DNA of 10,104 nucleotides from Humisphaera sp. (GCA_025351525.1 JANXVV010000506.1:1-10104); one strand, 5' to 3'; shown: positions 1 to 7,204, counted from the stretch's first letter. Notes: a model not told the origin generated them from the sequence alone. A program made the numbers and translations.

Positions 1-12
1 CAAATTAGAAGT

Positions 13-40
13 GTGACAAAGCACTAGCCGCATATACAAT
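13..40 (+). promoter_or_regulatory. Sigma-70-like promoter for the [2Fe-2S] protein gene
   Basis: A -35 box GTGACA (13-18, five of six matching TTGACA) and a -10 box TACAAT (35-40, five of six matching TATAAT) are separated by 16 bases. A start point about 7 bases after the -10 box would fall at about 47, the A of the ATG of the next gene. No Shine-Dalgarno sequence precedes that ATG, which fits a leaderless or nearly leaderless transcript. The boxes are seen directly; promoter activity is inferred. Confidence 0.5.
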
Positions 41-46
41 AGTACA

Positions 47-379
47 ATGCCGCTCGATCCCGATGACACGATCTGCTTCTGCTTCCATGTCCCGCTGCGG
101 AAGGTCGAAAGTTTTTGTCGGCGTGAAAAACCAAAGGCGGCTTCTCAGATTTCCGAGTGCCTGGCCGCCGGCACGGGGTGCGGTTGGTGCATCCCGATGC
201 TGCGAAAAGTTCACACGAAAATCTGCGGTGAATATAAACCCTGGTGGAAGCAGGAAGAGGCCGTCGACTATCACTCGGCTGAACGGGATGCGGGGCAGGA
301 CGCAATCGATTCCGAGACGTATGCGGCCGGCAGGGCCAAGTACCTTGCGGAGACGAAACGGCAACCGCCCCCAGAATAA
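47..379 (+). CDS. BFD-like [2Fe-2S]-binding protein
   Basis: A 110-residue protein whose N-terminal half matches the bacterioferritin-associated-ferredoxin-like (Fer2_BFD) fold: C10-x-C12 near the start, then C45-x2-C48 in a GTGCGWC context. These four cysteines would hold one [2Fe-2S] cluster. Proteins of this kind are small cytoplasmic electron carriers or iron-release partners, and the fold also occurs as a domain in larger redox enzymes. The C-terminal half (about residues 60-110) is charged and has no feature I recognise. C10 lies only nine residues from this ATG, so a later start would lose the cluster; there is no Shine-Dalgarno sequence, but a promoter sits directly upstream. No bacterioferritin gene is nearby, so the partner is unknown. 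The family call is fairly sure and the exact role is not. Confidence 0.8.
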   Translation: MPLDPDDTICFCFHVPLRKVESFCRREKPKAASQISECLAAGTGCGWCIPMLRKVHTKICGEYKPWWKQEEAVDYHSAERDAGQDAIDSETYAAGRAKYLAETKRQPPPE

Positions 380-449
380 TCTCACCTTTCCCTACATAGC
401 CCTGGGCATGTCCTTTTGAACAAAATCGCGTTGATCGTTTCAAAAATAG

Positions 450-478
450 TTGACACCCACCCCTCTCCCCCGTAAATT
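450..478 (+). promoter_or_regulatory. Sigma-70-like promoter upstream of kdsB
   Basis: A perfect -35 box TTGACA (450-455), a 17-base spacer and a -10-like box TAAATT (473-478, four of six) lie in the gap before kdsB. A start point near 485 would give a leader of about 50 bases ending at the Shine-Dalgarno sequence for the TTG at 536. A second TTGACA at 478-483 has no usable -10 box at the right distance. Inferred from sequence match only. Confidence 0.45.
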
Positions 479-535
479 TGACACACAGTTTGAAGTTGTC
501 CTTTGCGCGGTCTTAGCGTGGAAAGAGGCACGGCT

Positions 536-1282
536 TTGGCTGCGGTTGTGATCATTCCGGCTCGCTTCGGTTCCACAAGGTTCCCCGCCAAGATTCTCGC
601 CGCTGAAACCGGCATGCCGCTCGTGCAACACGTGGTCGAGCAGGCGCGCCAGTGCGCGCGTGTGCGGGAGGTCATCGTCGCGACGGATGATGCCCGCATT
701 TCGGCGGTGCTTCAGCCGTGTGGAACGCGATGCATCATGACCTCGCCCGCGCATCAAAGCGGCACCGACCGCATCGCCGAGGCAACCCGTTTGTTGGGCG
801 GGGACTTCGACATCATCGTGAACGTGCAGGGCGATGAACCGGAGATCGAGCCGGGGATCATCGATGATCTGATCGATCGCCTCGAGACCTGCGACGACGA
901 CATGGCCACTGCCGCCACCCCGTTCCCGGCGGGGGCTGATGTGAATGATCCGAACCTGGTCAAAGTGGTGATCGGCTTAGATGGCCGGGCGGTTTATTTC
1001 TCGCGCAGCCCGATTCCGTTTCGCCGCGACCCGGCCTTCACCGACAATGCGACCTATTATTTGCATCTGGGAATTTACGCCTACCGGCGCTCGTTTTTAC
1101 TGCAATTTGCCGGTTGGTCCCCCACGCCCTGCGAACGGACTGAAAAATTGGAACAGTTGCGCGCGTTGGAACACGGCCGGTCGATATTTGTTTTAAAGGT
1201 GAACCGAGCCACCCACGGCATTGACACGCCGGAGCAGTATGCGGAGTTTGTCCATCGATATAAAGGAGTTGTCAGTTGTTGA
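536..1282 (+). CDS. kdsB: 3-deoxy-manno-octulosonate cytidylyltransferase (CMP-Kdo synthetase)
   Basis: KdsB joins CTP and Kdo to give CMP-Kdo and pyrophosphate, the activated sugar used for the inner core of lipopolysaccharide; it acts in the cytoplasm. From the chosen start the protein is 248 residues, the usual length for the family. Visible motifs are the N-terminal nucleotide-binding stretch VVIIPAR.GSTRFP.K (4-19), HQSGTDRIAEA (73-83), NVQGDEP (96-102, with D100 a likely Mg ligand), HLGIYAYR (177-184), EKLEQLRALEHG (203-214) and GID (228-230). The frame is open further upstream (TTG 503, GTG 518), but TTG 536 has AGAGG at 524-528 seven bases ahead and gives the usual short N-terminus. 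The last few codons, including the TGA, lie inside the inverted repeat that follows, so the C-terminal GVVSC is probably repeat-derived. The next gene, pyrG, makes its substrate CTP. Confidence 0.93.
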   Translation: MAAVVIIPARFGSTRFPAKILAAETGMPLVQHVVEQARQCARVREVIVATDDARISAVLQPCGTRCIMTSPAHQSGTDRIAEATRLLGGDFDIIVNVQGDEPEIEPGIIDDLIDRLETCDDDMATAATPFPAGADVNDPNLVKVVIGLDGRAVYFSRSPIPFRRDPAFTDNATYYLHLGIYAYRRSFLLQFAGWSPTPCERTEKLEQLRALEHGRSIFVLKVNRATHGIDTPEQYAEFVHRYKGVVSC

Positions 1283-1395
1283 TGGTCCGTTGTCAGTGAT
1301 TCGTGGTCAGTTGTTAAAGAAAACGAATCCTTCAGTTTTCTTAGCAACTGACCACGGACCACTGACAACGGACTATAAGCAACGGACACTGACAA
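1269..1395. repeat. Long imperfect inverted repeat between kdsB and pyrG
   Basis: A left arm (about 1269-1324) and a right arm (about 1335-1395) are reverse complements over almost their whole length around a 10-base centre (1325-1334). Mismatches are scattered and the right arm has an extra block of about six bases near its outer end. Each arm is itself built from variants of a short unit such as GTTGTCAGTG or GTGGTCAGTTG. The left arm contains the kdsB stop codon, and the right arm ends just before the pyrG ATG. Transcribed, it would form one long hairpin. It is not a classic terminator because no U-tract follows. It looks like a mobile or expanding intergenic repeat; a role in pyrG expression is possible but not shown. 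Confidence 0.85.
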
Positions 1396-1399
1396 AACC

Positions 1400-3178
1400 A
1401 TGAACACCGAAGATTTGTTAGCCCGCGTCGGTCATTCTCAGGAAGAGACTGAATTCTATACTCCGTTGCCCGCCGGTTATCGGCACGGGCACCACAAGTA
1501 CGTTGTCGTCGTCGGCACGGTCATGAGCGGTCTCGGCAAGGGGATTTTCTCCTCTTCCATGGCGAAACTGCTCCAAGACAAAGGCCTGCGCGTGGCGCCG
1601 ATCAAAATGGAGGGATACTACAACATCGACTCCGGCACTCTCAACCCCTATCGCCATGGTGAAGTGTTCGTGCTGGATGACGGCATCGAAACGGATATGG
1701 ATCTCGGCACCTACGAACGGTTGCTCGATCAGGATTTGACCCGCGCGAACTTCACCACCAACGGTCAAATTCATGCGGCGGTTTTGAAGAAGGAGCGCGA
1801 AGGCGGTTATCTTGGCCGGGATGTGCAATTCAATCCGCACGTCACCGGCGAGGTTAAAATGCGGCTTCGCGAATTGGCGGTGAAGAGCAAGGCCGACGTG
1901 GTGTTTGTCGAGGTGGGCGGCACGGTGGGTGACTATGAAAACACCGCCTATCTGGAAGCCTGCCGACAGTTGGCGTTTGAGGAAGGAGAAGGTTCGGTCG
2001 TCTTCGTCGCTCTGACGTATGTGTTGGAACCGGGCGCGCTCGGCGAGCAGAAATCCAAGGCCGCGCAACTGGGCATCAAGCGCATGCTGGAGATGGGGAT
2101 TCAACCGCACATGATCGCCTGCCGAGCCAACAATCCCGTCAACGAGAAAGTCCGCCAGAAAATCTCCATGTACTGCAACGTGCCGATGCGGCGGGTGGTG
2201 TCGATGCACGATGTCTCCAGCATCTATCTCATCCCCGAATCCCTGCGCGAAGCGGGCATCGACCGGGAAGTGCTGACGCTGCTCAATCTGCACGATCGGG
2301 TCGACCAGAGGGCGGAAGATCAGGCCCGCCGAAAGTGGTCGTGGTTTGTGGATCGCATCGGCAAGGCCCGCAAGGAAATCACCATCGCGGTGACCGGCAA
2401 GTATGTCGCCCTGCGCGATGCCTACGCCAGCATCATCAAAGCCGTCGAGCATTGCGGCATCCATCACGGCGTCGACGTCAAACTCAAATGGATCGACACC
2501 ACCCTGATCGGCGCGCATAACGTCGAGAATGAATTGAGCGATTGTCACGGCATCATCGTCCCCGGTGGGTTCGGCAGCAGGGGCGTCGAGGGAAAAATCG
2601 ACTGCATCCGGCACGCCCGCGAAAAGAAAATCCCCTACCTCGGCCTCTGTCTCGGCTTCCAGATGGCGGTGATCGAGTACGCCCGAAACGTCTGCAACAT
2701 CCCCGAAGCCAACAGCAGCGAATTCGCACCAGCCGGCAAGCATTCGGTCATCGACATCCTCCCCGAGCAAAAGAAAATCGAAGGCCTCGGTGGGAATATG
2801 CGGCTGGGCGGCAAGGACATCGCCGTCACCCCCGGCACGTTGGCCGCAAAAATATTCAACGGCGCCACGCAGATTCGCCTGCGCTTTCGGCATCGCTACG
2901 AAGTCGATCCTCAGATCATCGGAACCTTGGAAAAGCACGGCATGGTCTTTAGCGGCAGGCACCCCAGGCAGCCGATCATGCAGATTCTGGAATTGCCCGA
3001 GAGCGTGCATCCATTTTTCATGGGCACTCAGGCTCACCCCGAACTTTCCAGCCGTCCCCTAAGACCCCAGCCGATGTTCATGGCATTGGTGGCGGCGTCG
3101 ATGGACTATGCCCGAGATCACGGCAAAGAGCATGGCAAGTCGCACGGTGGGCATCACAAGCAGACGGCGGCGGTGTGA
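1400..3178 (+). CDS. pyrG: CTP synthase (glutamine hydrolysing)
   Basis: This enzyme makes CTP from UTP, ATP and glutamine, the last step of de novo pyrimidine nucleotide synthesis, in the cytoplasm. The 592-residue protein has an N-terminal synthetase domain (about 33-300) and a C-terminal class I glutaminase domain (about 325-575). Seen in the synthetase: P-loop ending SGLGKG (43-48), K69, ETDMDLG (97-103, D101 matching the E. coli Mg ligand D72), and VEVGGTVGDYE (170-180, E171 matching E140). Seen in the glutaminase: PGGFG oxyanion loop, nucleophile C417 in GLCLGFQ, and H546/E548 in AHPE. All catalytic residues are present. Unusual are GT for GG before the P-loop, KMEGYYNID for KLDPYINVD, KSKAAQL for KTKPTQH in the UTP/CTP site, an N-terminal extension of about 29 residues, and a His-rich tail. 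E. coli PyrG has 545 residues. No Shine-Dalgarno sequence precedes the ATG, because the inverted repeat occupies the leader. Its product is the substrate of the preceding KdsB. Confidence 0.95.
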   Translation: MNTEDLLARVGHSQEETEFYTPLPAGYRHGHHKYVVVVGTVMSGLGKGIFSSSMAKLLQDKGLRVAPIKMEGYYNIDSGTLNPYRHGEVFVLDDGIETDMDLGTYERLLDQDLTRANFTTNGQIHAAVLKKEREGGYLGRDVQFNPHVTGEVKMRLRELAVKSKADVVFVEVGGTVGDYENTAYLEACRQLAFEEGEGSVVFVALTYVLEPGALGEQKSKAAQLGIKRMLEMGIQPHMIACRANNPVNEKVRQKISMYCNVPMRRVVSMHDVSSIYLIPESLREAGIDREVLTLLNLHDRVDQRAEDQARRKWSWFVDRIGKARKEITIAVTGKYVALRDAYASIIKAVEHCGIHHGVDVKLKWIDTTLIGAHNVENELSDCHGIIVPGGFGSRGVEGKIDCIRHAREKKIPYLGLCLGFQMAVIEYARNVCNIPEANSSEFAPAGKHSVIDILPEQKKIEGLGGNMRLGGKDIAVTPGTLAAKIFNGATQIRLRFRHRYEVDPQIIGTLEKHGMVFSGRHPRQPIMQILELPESVHPFFMGTQAHPELSSRPLRPQPMFMALVAASMDYARDHGKEHGKSHGGHHKQTAAV

Positions 3179-3211
3179 GCAATTGCCATTCACAAGCCTT
3201 CATTATTTAGC

Positions 3212-3229
3212 CGTCTCGCTTGCGAGGCG
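3212..3229. repeat. Short intergenic palindrome / hairpin
   Basis: CGTCTCGC (3212-3219) and GCGAGGCG (3222-3229) pair, with one G-T wobble, around a CTTG tetraloop. The hairpin lies between pyrG and the DUF1080-like gene and is preceded by TTTAGC. There is no T-run after it, so it is a weak candidate for an intrinsic terminator. It shares the TTTAGCC lead and the CTTGC core with the half-palindrome at 4513-4532, which suggests a family of intergenic repeats. Confidence 0.5.
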
Positions 3230-3269
3230 CGTCCGGCAGTCGATCCATTTCTTTCACCAAGGTCCGCTC

Positions 3270-4043
3270 ATGAAACACGGTATTCGCCTCGCGATGATTT
3301 GTCTGTTGATGGCCGTCACCGGAAAAACTATTCTCGCCGTCGACAGCGCGCCGCTGCTGGCGAAACCGGGCAAGCCGCTGTTTGAGGATAAATTCGCGCG
3401 GGCCGAGATGGCCCCGAAATGGCGGGTGGGCAAAGGGTTTTTCGCGGTGAAGGATGGCGCGGTAAGTATCGCGGAGAACCCGGATGACAAGCACGGCGCC
3501 TATGCGTATGTGACGCCGGGCTTCGTGTACAAGGACATCGTCACCGAGTTTTCCGTGAAGATGGACGGTGCGCGAACGTGCAGCCTGATGGTCAACGACA
3601 GCAAGTACAAGGAGTCTCACGCTGGTCACATTTTGAAGGCGAGCCTCTCCGCCGGGAAGGTGAATGTCGCTGACTGGAAATATGGCGCGATGAAGAACGA
3701 CATCTACGAAAAGATGAAGGACACCGCCACTTCGGCTGACGAGAAAAAGAAGCTGCGCGCCGGCATCAAAGACAAGTCCGCCGACTTCAAGGTGGATCTC
3801 GATCTCTCGAAATGGCACACCGTGCGGGTGGAGATCGTCGGCGATGAAATGCTGGTAAGCCTGGACGGTAAACCGGCGGCGTACCTCAAAAGCGAGGGGA
3901 TCAACCACGCGACCAAAAACGCGATCGGTTTTGAAGTCGGTGGAAAATCGGTCGATGTCAAAGACATGAAAGTATGGGAAGCAACGGCTTCCAGCGATTG
4001 GGCGGGTCATCGAAGTGCAATCATCGCATCGCTGAGTCAGTAA
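3270..4043 (+). CDS. Secreted DUF1080 / LamG-like protein
   Basis: A 257-residue protein with a signal peptide (basic start, hydrophobic core 5-22, likely cut after ILA at 23) and one beta-sandwich domain. The pattern fits DUF1080-type domains (3-keto-disaccharide hydrolase / glycoside hydrolase 16-like fold): LFEDKFAR near 37-44, a GFFAVKDGAVS strand pair, SHAGH in the middle, KWHTVRVEIVGDEMLVSLDGK, then D.K.W near the end. Such proteins are very numerous in planctomycetes and are thought to bind or cut carbohydrates outside the cytoplasm. A lysine-rich insert (about residues 138-176) splits the domain. The longer frame runs back into pyrG, but ATG 3270 has AAGG at 3259-3262 seven bases before it and begins the signal peptide. 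No other sugar-degrading genes are nearby, so the substrate is unknown. Confidence 0.8.
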   Translation: MKHGIRLAMICLLMAVTGKTILAVDSAPLLAKPGKPLFEDKFARAEMAPKWRVGKGFFAVKDGAVSIAENPDDKHGAYAYVTPGFVYKDIVTEFSVKMDGARTCSLMVNDSKYKESHAGHILKASLSAGKVNVADWKYGAMKNDIYEKMKDTATSADEKKKLRAGIKDKSADFKVDLDLSKWHTVRVEIVGDEMLVSLDGKPAAYLKSEGINHATKNAIGFEVGGKSVDVKDMKVWEATASSDWAGHRSAIIASLSQ

Positions 4044-4205
4044 AATTTCGCGTCGATTTGGGATTCGATATATGCAGTCCACCACCTTGCATGTTGGCGG
4101 TGTTGAGCGGATCAGTGGGCCTTCCGCAGAACAGGTGCGCCACATCTCCGCTTCATGCCGCCGACGTCTCCTTTCATTATTCTTGCAAAGGATGAAGACA
4201 CTTTC

Positions 4206-4466
4206 ATGCAGGCCACTCCGATTGGTGACCGCTATCGGGTGGAGTATCGCGAGCAGGGCATTCAGCGATTTTTACTGACGACGCCGGACGAAGCGGAAAA
4301 ACTATTGGAAAGTTATCGCGTCGAAGATGCCTCCTTTGCACATCGAGTCGCTTGGCGCCGGCTCGGTTTTTTCAGTGACCCGGATTCATTCATGTGGCCT
4401 GCAATTGTTCTTTGTCTCATCAGCGTGACGGCAGCGGCGTGGGGAATCTGGTCTTTGCTGCGTTAG
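4206..4466 (+). CDS. Small protein with C-terminal membrane anchor, unknown function
   Basis: I do not recognise this protein. From ATG 4206 it has 86 residues: a charged soluble part rich in Glu and Arg, then one hydrophobic segment (about 63-82, WPAIVLCLISVTAAAWGIW) ending LLR, so it would be held in the membrane by its tail. ATG 4206 has GAAG at 4194-4197 eight bases before it. An in-frame ATG at 4155 would add 17 residues but has no Shine-Dalgarno sequence. The gene lies about 160 bases after the DUF1080-like gene and 100 bases before the large membrane-anchored protein, in the same direction. Reality of the gene is supported by the clean TM segment and the absence of a better frame here. 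Confidence 0.6.
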   Translation: MQATPIGDRYRVEYREQGIQRFLLTTPDEAEKLLESYRVEDASFAHRVAWRRLGFFSDPDSFMWPAIVLCLISVTAAAWGIWSLLR

Positions 4467-4512
4467 CGAGACGGCACGAATCGCATCGACGGCTTCATCG
4501 TCGGCAAAACTT

Positions 4513-4532
4513 GGGCAAGCCCGTGGCTAAAT
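4513..4532. repeat. Half-palindrome of the TTTAGCC family
   Basis: GGGC-AA-GCCC (4513-4522) is followed by GTGGCTAAAT (4523-4532). On the - strand this reads ATTTAGCCAC then GGGCTTGCCC, which looks like one half of a larger palindrome whose other half has decayed or never existed. It resembles the element at 3212-3229 in the TTTAGCC start and the CTTGC core. It lies in the gap between two genes. A function is not shown. Confidence 0.35.
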
Positions 4533-4566
4533 GGGAATGAATTGATCTGCGCGGTACGATGCAGCC

Positions 4567-6468
4567 ATGAACCGCTCCTGGTTTCTCGCTCATTGGCGGC
4601 GTTTTGCGATGCAGGCGGCGCTGTGCGGCTTGCTGGCGATCACGGTCGGGCTGGCGGCGCTGGCCACGCATCAGAAGCGGCTGGCGCTGCGGTTGCCTTT
4701 GAACGATTCACCGGTCAACGTCGGCCGGCTGCGGGTCTCGCTGCCGGTGGGGTGGTCTGCACCGGCGATCTCTGAAGAGACCAGCGGAGGGGATGCGTTC
4801 TTTAGCGACGAGCTGCTTCCCGATGGCAAACCGGGGCGGCGGCTTTCTTTTCGACGAACCCGCACGGCGGGGCTTCCGGCACCGCTCGAGCAACTGCTTC
4901 GCAGCTCGCAAGTCAAGGAAGAGCATCTCACGGGAAGCCAAAACCCGCGTGTCATTCCGGCGAAGGTGCAGAACCTGGAGGTGGCGGGTTGGCCGGGCGT
5001 GATGGTGACGCGCATCAATGCCATTCTGGGTGGGCGGCGGATTCAAAAGGAAGTGTTGGCGTGCGCGATCCTGCCGCCCGCACAGGCGGTGGTGATCCGG
5101 CTGGACGGTTCGGGTGAACCCGATGCCGCCGATGAGGAACTGGTTCGGCAGATGGCGGAGAAGGTCGCCGTTCGCGAAAGCGGGGGCCTCTTGGTTAGAC
5201 CGGAATCGGGCGGCACGGTCGAACTGGGCGGAGGGGTCTTCTCGCCTGTTCCCGAACATTTTTGCTGGAATAAATCCATCGCGGATGTGAATCGAACCTC
5301 ACGCGATTTGCTGGTCGACGGGTCGGCGGGCTATTGGACTTCGATCGAATTGATCCCCTGCCTATGGCTGCCGGAGGATAGCGAGCAAACCCTGGTGTCA
5401 TTGCTCTCGACGCGCGATCGGGAGTGGCGCAGCGGCCCGGTGAAGAAGTTGGCTGATGGGATGTGGCAGGTGGACCGGGTGGAAGGGGGCAGCGCCGTCG
5501 CTACGTTTCCGAGCCGGGCGTATTGCCTGTCCAACGGGGGCGATCAGGCGATCATCGCCATCATGCACGGGGGCTTGCATGAGGATCAATTGTTCGACGC
5601 CGCGTGGAAGTCGATCTCCGCGAATGTACGATTCACCGCCACCAAAAATTTGGCGGGATTGCTCCAGCAAGGGGAAGAACAAGTTCGGCAACTGGCGACG
5701 ACGGGGATGGAGCGTTTTGTGTCCGCGGCGAACGGTCATGATATATGGTCTCTCTGGGATCAATCGGAAAACGCCGACAAACAGTTCTGGATGCAACTGG
5801 ATTGGGGGCGGGAAATATCGGTTGAAAAACCGTCGCTTTCAGTTCCTGAAATCACGCCGACGGATGCGGCCGGGGATAAGGAGATGGAGGCATCCGCCGT
5901 CTGGCAGGGTTCGCGAACCAACTGGTCGGACCACCAGTTCCCGGCCGGCCGACTGGCCGGTTTGATCCAGCGGCTTTACGCGAATGTTCCGGCGACTGAA
6001 ACCCATCAACAGACCTGGCACGGCAGAGCGGATCTCTCTGCCTACAGCCTCTCCGCCGACCGGGTGAATGCGATTCACGGCCAGCGCACCACGACGCAAC
6101 GCTGGGAACTGCGCGATGGAAAACTTCGCAATCTGCTGTCCGGCGATGAACCCCAGCCCCCTCCGGCGCAGTATGTGCCGGGCGGTTGGTTGCCATTGAT
6201 TCTCGGAAAAATTTCCGATCAACCGATGGTCTTGCGAACGGAATCATTCATCGGCTGCGAAGGGATTGCACCGTCGGAACTGCTGACGCTCACCATAGGT
6301 CACGTGTCCGGCACGGCCATGAAATGCGTCACCGTGACCGTCAACGGCACCGGGCAGGTGAGCCGTTGGTGGTATGATCTGGATGGCGCATTGCGATACA
6401 TCGATTTTGCGGGCGGGTTCAGGGCGCAGTGCAATGAGCCGCGTGCGGGAGGATTGAGGGAGAAATAA
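4567..6468 (+). CDS. Large membrane-anchored protein of unknown function
   Basis: A 633-residue protein I cannot assign to a named family. The N-terminus has a basic stretch (WRR at 10-12) and one hydrophobic segment (about 13-34) with no clear cleavage site, so it is probably a signal anchor with the rest outside the cytoplasm. Residues about 47-200 and 215-355 look like two versions of one module: each opens with a short strand followed by a proline-rich turn (RLRVSLPVGW; GVFSPVPEHF) and ends in a helix-like stretch before a final strand (ELVRQMAEKVAVR; DAAWKSISANVRF). This is like PsbP/DUF1795-type domains, but the match is by eye. The last 130 residues are strand-rich and end WWYDLDGALRYIDF. 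The gene at 7381-9033 has a similar plan. No Shine-Dalgarno sequence is visible; ATG 4609 is an alternative start. Confidence 0.75.
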   Translation: MNRSWFLAHWRRFAMQAALCGLLAITVGLAALATHQKRLALRLPLNDSPVNVGRLRVSLPVGWSAPAISEETSGGDAFFSDELLPDGKPGRRLSFRRTRTAGLPAPLEQLLRSSQVKEEHLTGSQNPRVIPAKVQNLEVAGWPGVMVTRINAILGGRRIQKEVLACAILPPAQAVVIRLDGSGEPDAADEELVRQMAEKVAVRESGGLLVRPESGGTVELGGGVFSPVPEHFCWNKSIADVNRTSRDLLVDGSAGYWTSIELIPCLWLPEDSEQTLVSLLSTRDREWRSGPVKKLADGMWQVDRVEGGSAVATFPSRAYCLSNGGDQAIIAIMHGGLHEDQLFDAAWKSISANVRFTATKNLAGLLQQGEEQVRQLATTGMERFVSAANGHDIWSLWDQSENADKQFWMQLDWGREISVEKPSLSVPEITPTDAAGDKEMEASAVWQGSRTNWSDHQFPAGRLAGLIQRLYANVPATETHQQTWHGRADLSAYSLSADRVNAIHGQRTTTQRWELRDGKLRNLLSGDEPQPPPAQYVPGGWLPLILGKISDQPMVLRTESFIGCEGIAPSELLTLTIGHVSGTAMKCVTVTVNGTGQVSRWWYDLDGALRYIDFAGGFRAQCNEPRAGGLREK

Positions 6469-6544
6469 AGTGCGTCAGATAGTATGGCTGCGAGACTGCA
6501 TGTGGCGAAGCTTTAATGGAAAGTCTGGAACCGAAGGAATTTTT

Positions 6545-6772
6545 ATGAGCAGGCTTGAGATTGAAAAACGACTTACGGCTCTTGAGCATGAATTGGCCCG
6601 GTTGAAAGGGCGGGAAATCCCCGCTGCCAAATCGCATCCGATTCATTCATTGGAAAAAATTCACGGCATTTTTGAAAATGACGAGGCGTTCAGGGAAGCT
6701 TCACGTCTAGGTCGTCAATGGCGGGAAGCACAGCGTCCCTCGGCCCGCAAAGCGAAAGTGAAACGCAAGTGA
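6545..6772 (+). CDS. Antitoxin of a VapC-type toxin-antitoxin pair
   Basis: A 75-residue protein. Residues about 4-24 form a short coiled coil (LEIEKRLTALEHELARLKG); the C-terminal half holds FENDEAFREASRLGRQWREAQRP in sequence terms (about 43-64), the pattern seen in small antitoxins encoded just ahead of PIN toxins of this type, followed by a basic tail. No AbrB or ribbon-helix-helix DNA-binding domain is visible. The expected role is to bind and silence the toxin. ATG 6545 has an excellent GAAGGA (6533-6538) six bases ahead; the frame is open upstream to 6470 but without a better site. Its TGA overlaps the toxin's GTG by four bases (GTGA, 6769-6772), the usual sign of coupled translation. 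Confidence 0.8.
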   Translation: MSRLEIEKRLTALEHELARLKGREIPAAKSHPIHSLEKIHGIFENDEAFREASRLGRQWREAQRPSARKAKVKRK

Positions 6773-7204
6773 CCTACATCCTCGACACCGATGTTTTCAC
6801 ATTCGCTGAACTCGCGAATTCAAAGGAATACCGCTGTTTGCATACCCGCGTTCTGCAACTTGATGTCGACGATACGATTGTCACCACAATCGTGACGTAC
6901 GAAGAACAGACTCGCGGGTGGCTTGCCTATGCGGCAAAATCGCGCGAGACCGCACATCAGATTAAAGCGTACGCCCGCCTCAAAAAACACCTTCACACCT
7001 ATCTGGAGTTTGAAGTTTTGGATTTTGATGTCGCGGCCGGTGAGGAATTGAATCGACTGCGCACAATGAAAATCCCCATAGGGCACTGCGGATCTTAAAA
7101 TCGCCGCTATTGCAATCTCTCAAAACGCTTTTCTCTTATCGCGAAACCTGAAGGATTTCCGAAAAATTCCAAGTCTCCGCGTTGCAGATTGGACCAGGCC
7201 ATAA
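6769..7204 (+). pseudogene. vapC: VapC-family PIN-domain toxin, broken by a frameshift
   Basis: VapC toxins are PIN-domain RNases that cut tRNA or rRNA. The frame opening at GTG 6769 gives YILDTDVF (D6, the first PIN acid), TTIVTYEEQTRGW (E45/E46) and then MKIPIG before reading to a stop at 7096-7098 (109 residues). The expected continuation, ADLKIAAIAISQNAFLLS then RNLKDFRKIPSL and RVADWTRP, is present in the next frame, ending TAA 7202-7204. Removing one G from GGG at 7081-7083 joins the two parts into a standard 144-residue toxin with IGTADLKIAA (D108) and RNLKDF intact. As written the product lacks the C-terminal catalytic acids and should be inactive. A sequencing error could explain it. 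The GTG start overlaps the antitoxin stop. Confidence 0.85.

Noticed and set aside
1269..1395. CRISPR array or direct-repeat array
   Set aside because: The short units are irregular, face each other as an inverted repeat, and have no spacers of even length.
1418..3037. A 539-codon open frame on the - strand across pyrG
   Set aside because: It lies wholly inside a clear pyrG, has low-complexity Asp/His/Ala-rich composition typical of a reverse-frame shadow in GC-rich DNA, and has no recognisable motif.
3207..4145. A 312-codon open frame on the - strand across the DUF1080-like gene
   Set aside because: It is opposite a protein with a signal peptide and a coherent domain, and its own translation has no recognisable domain.
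7075..7100. Programmed frameshifting in the toxin gene
   Set aside because: No slippery heptamer or stimulating structure is apparent around GGG 7081-7083, and VapC genes are not known to use recoding; a mutation or sequencing error is simpler.
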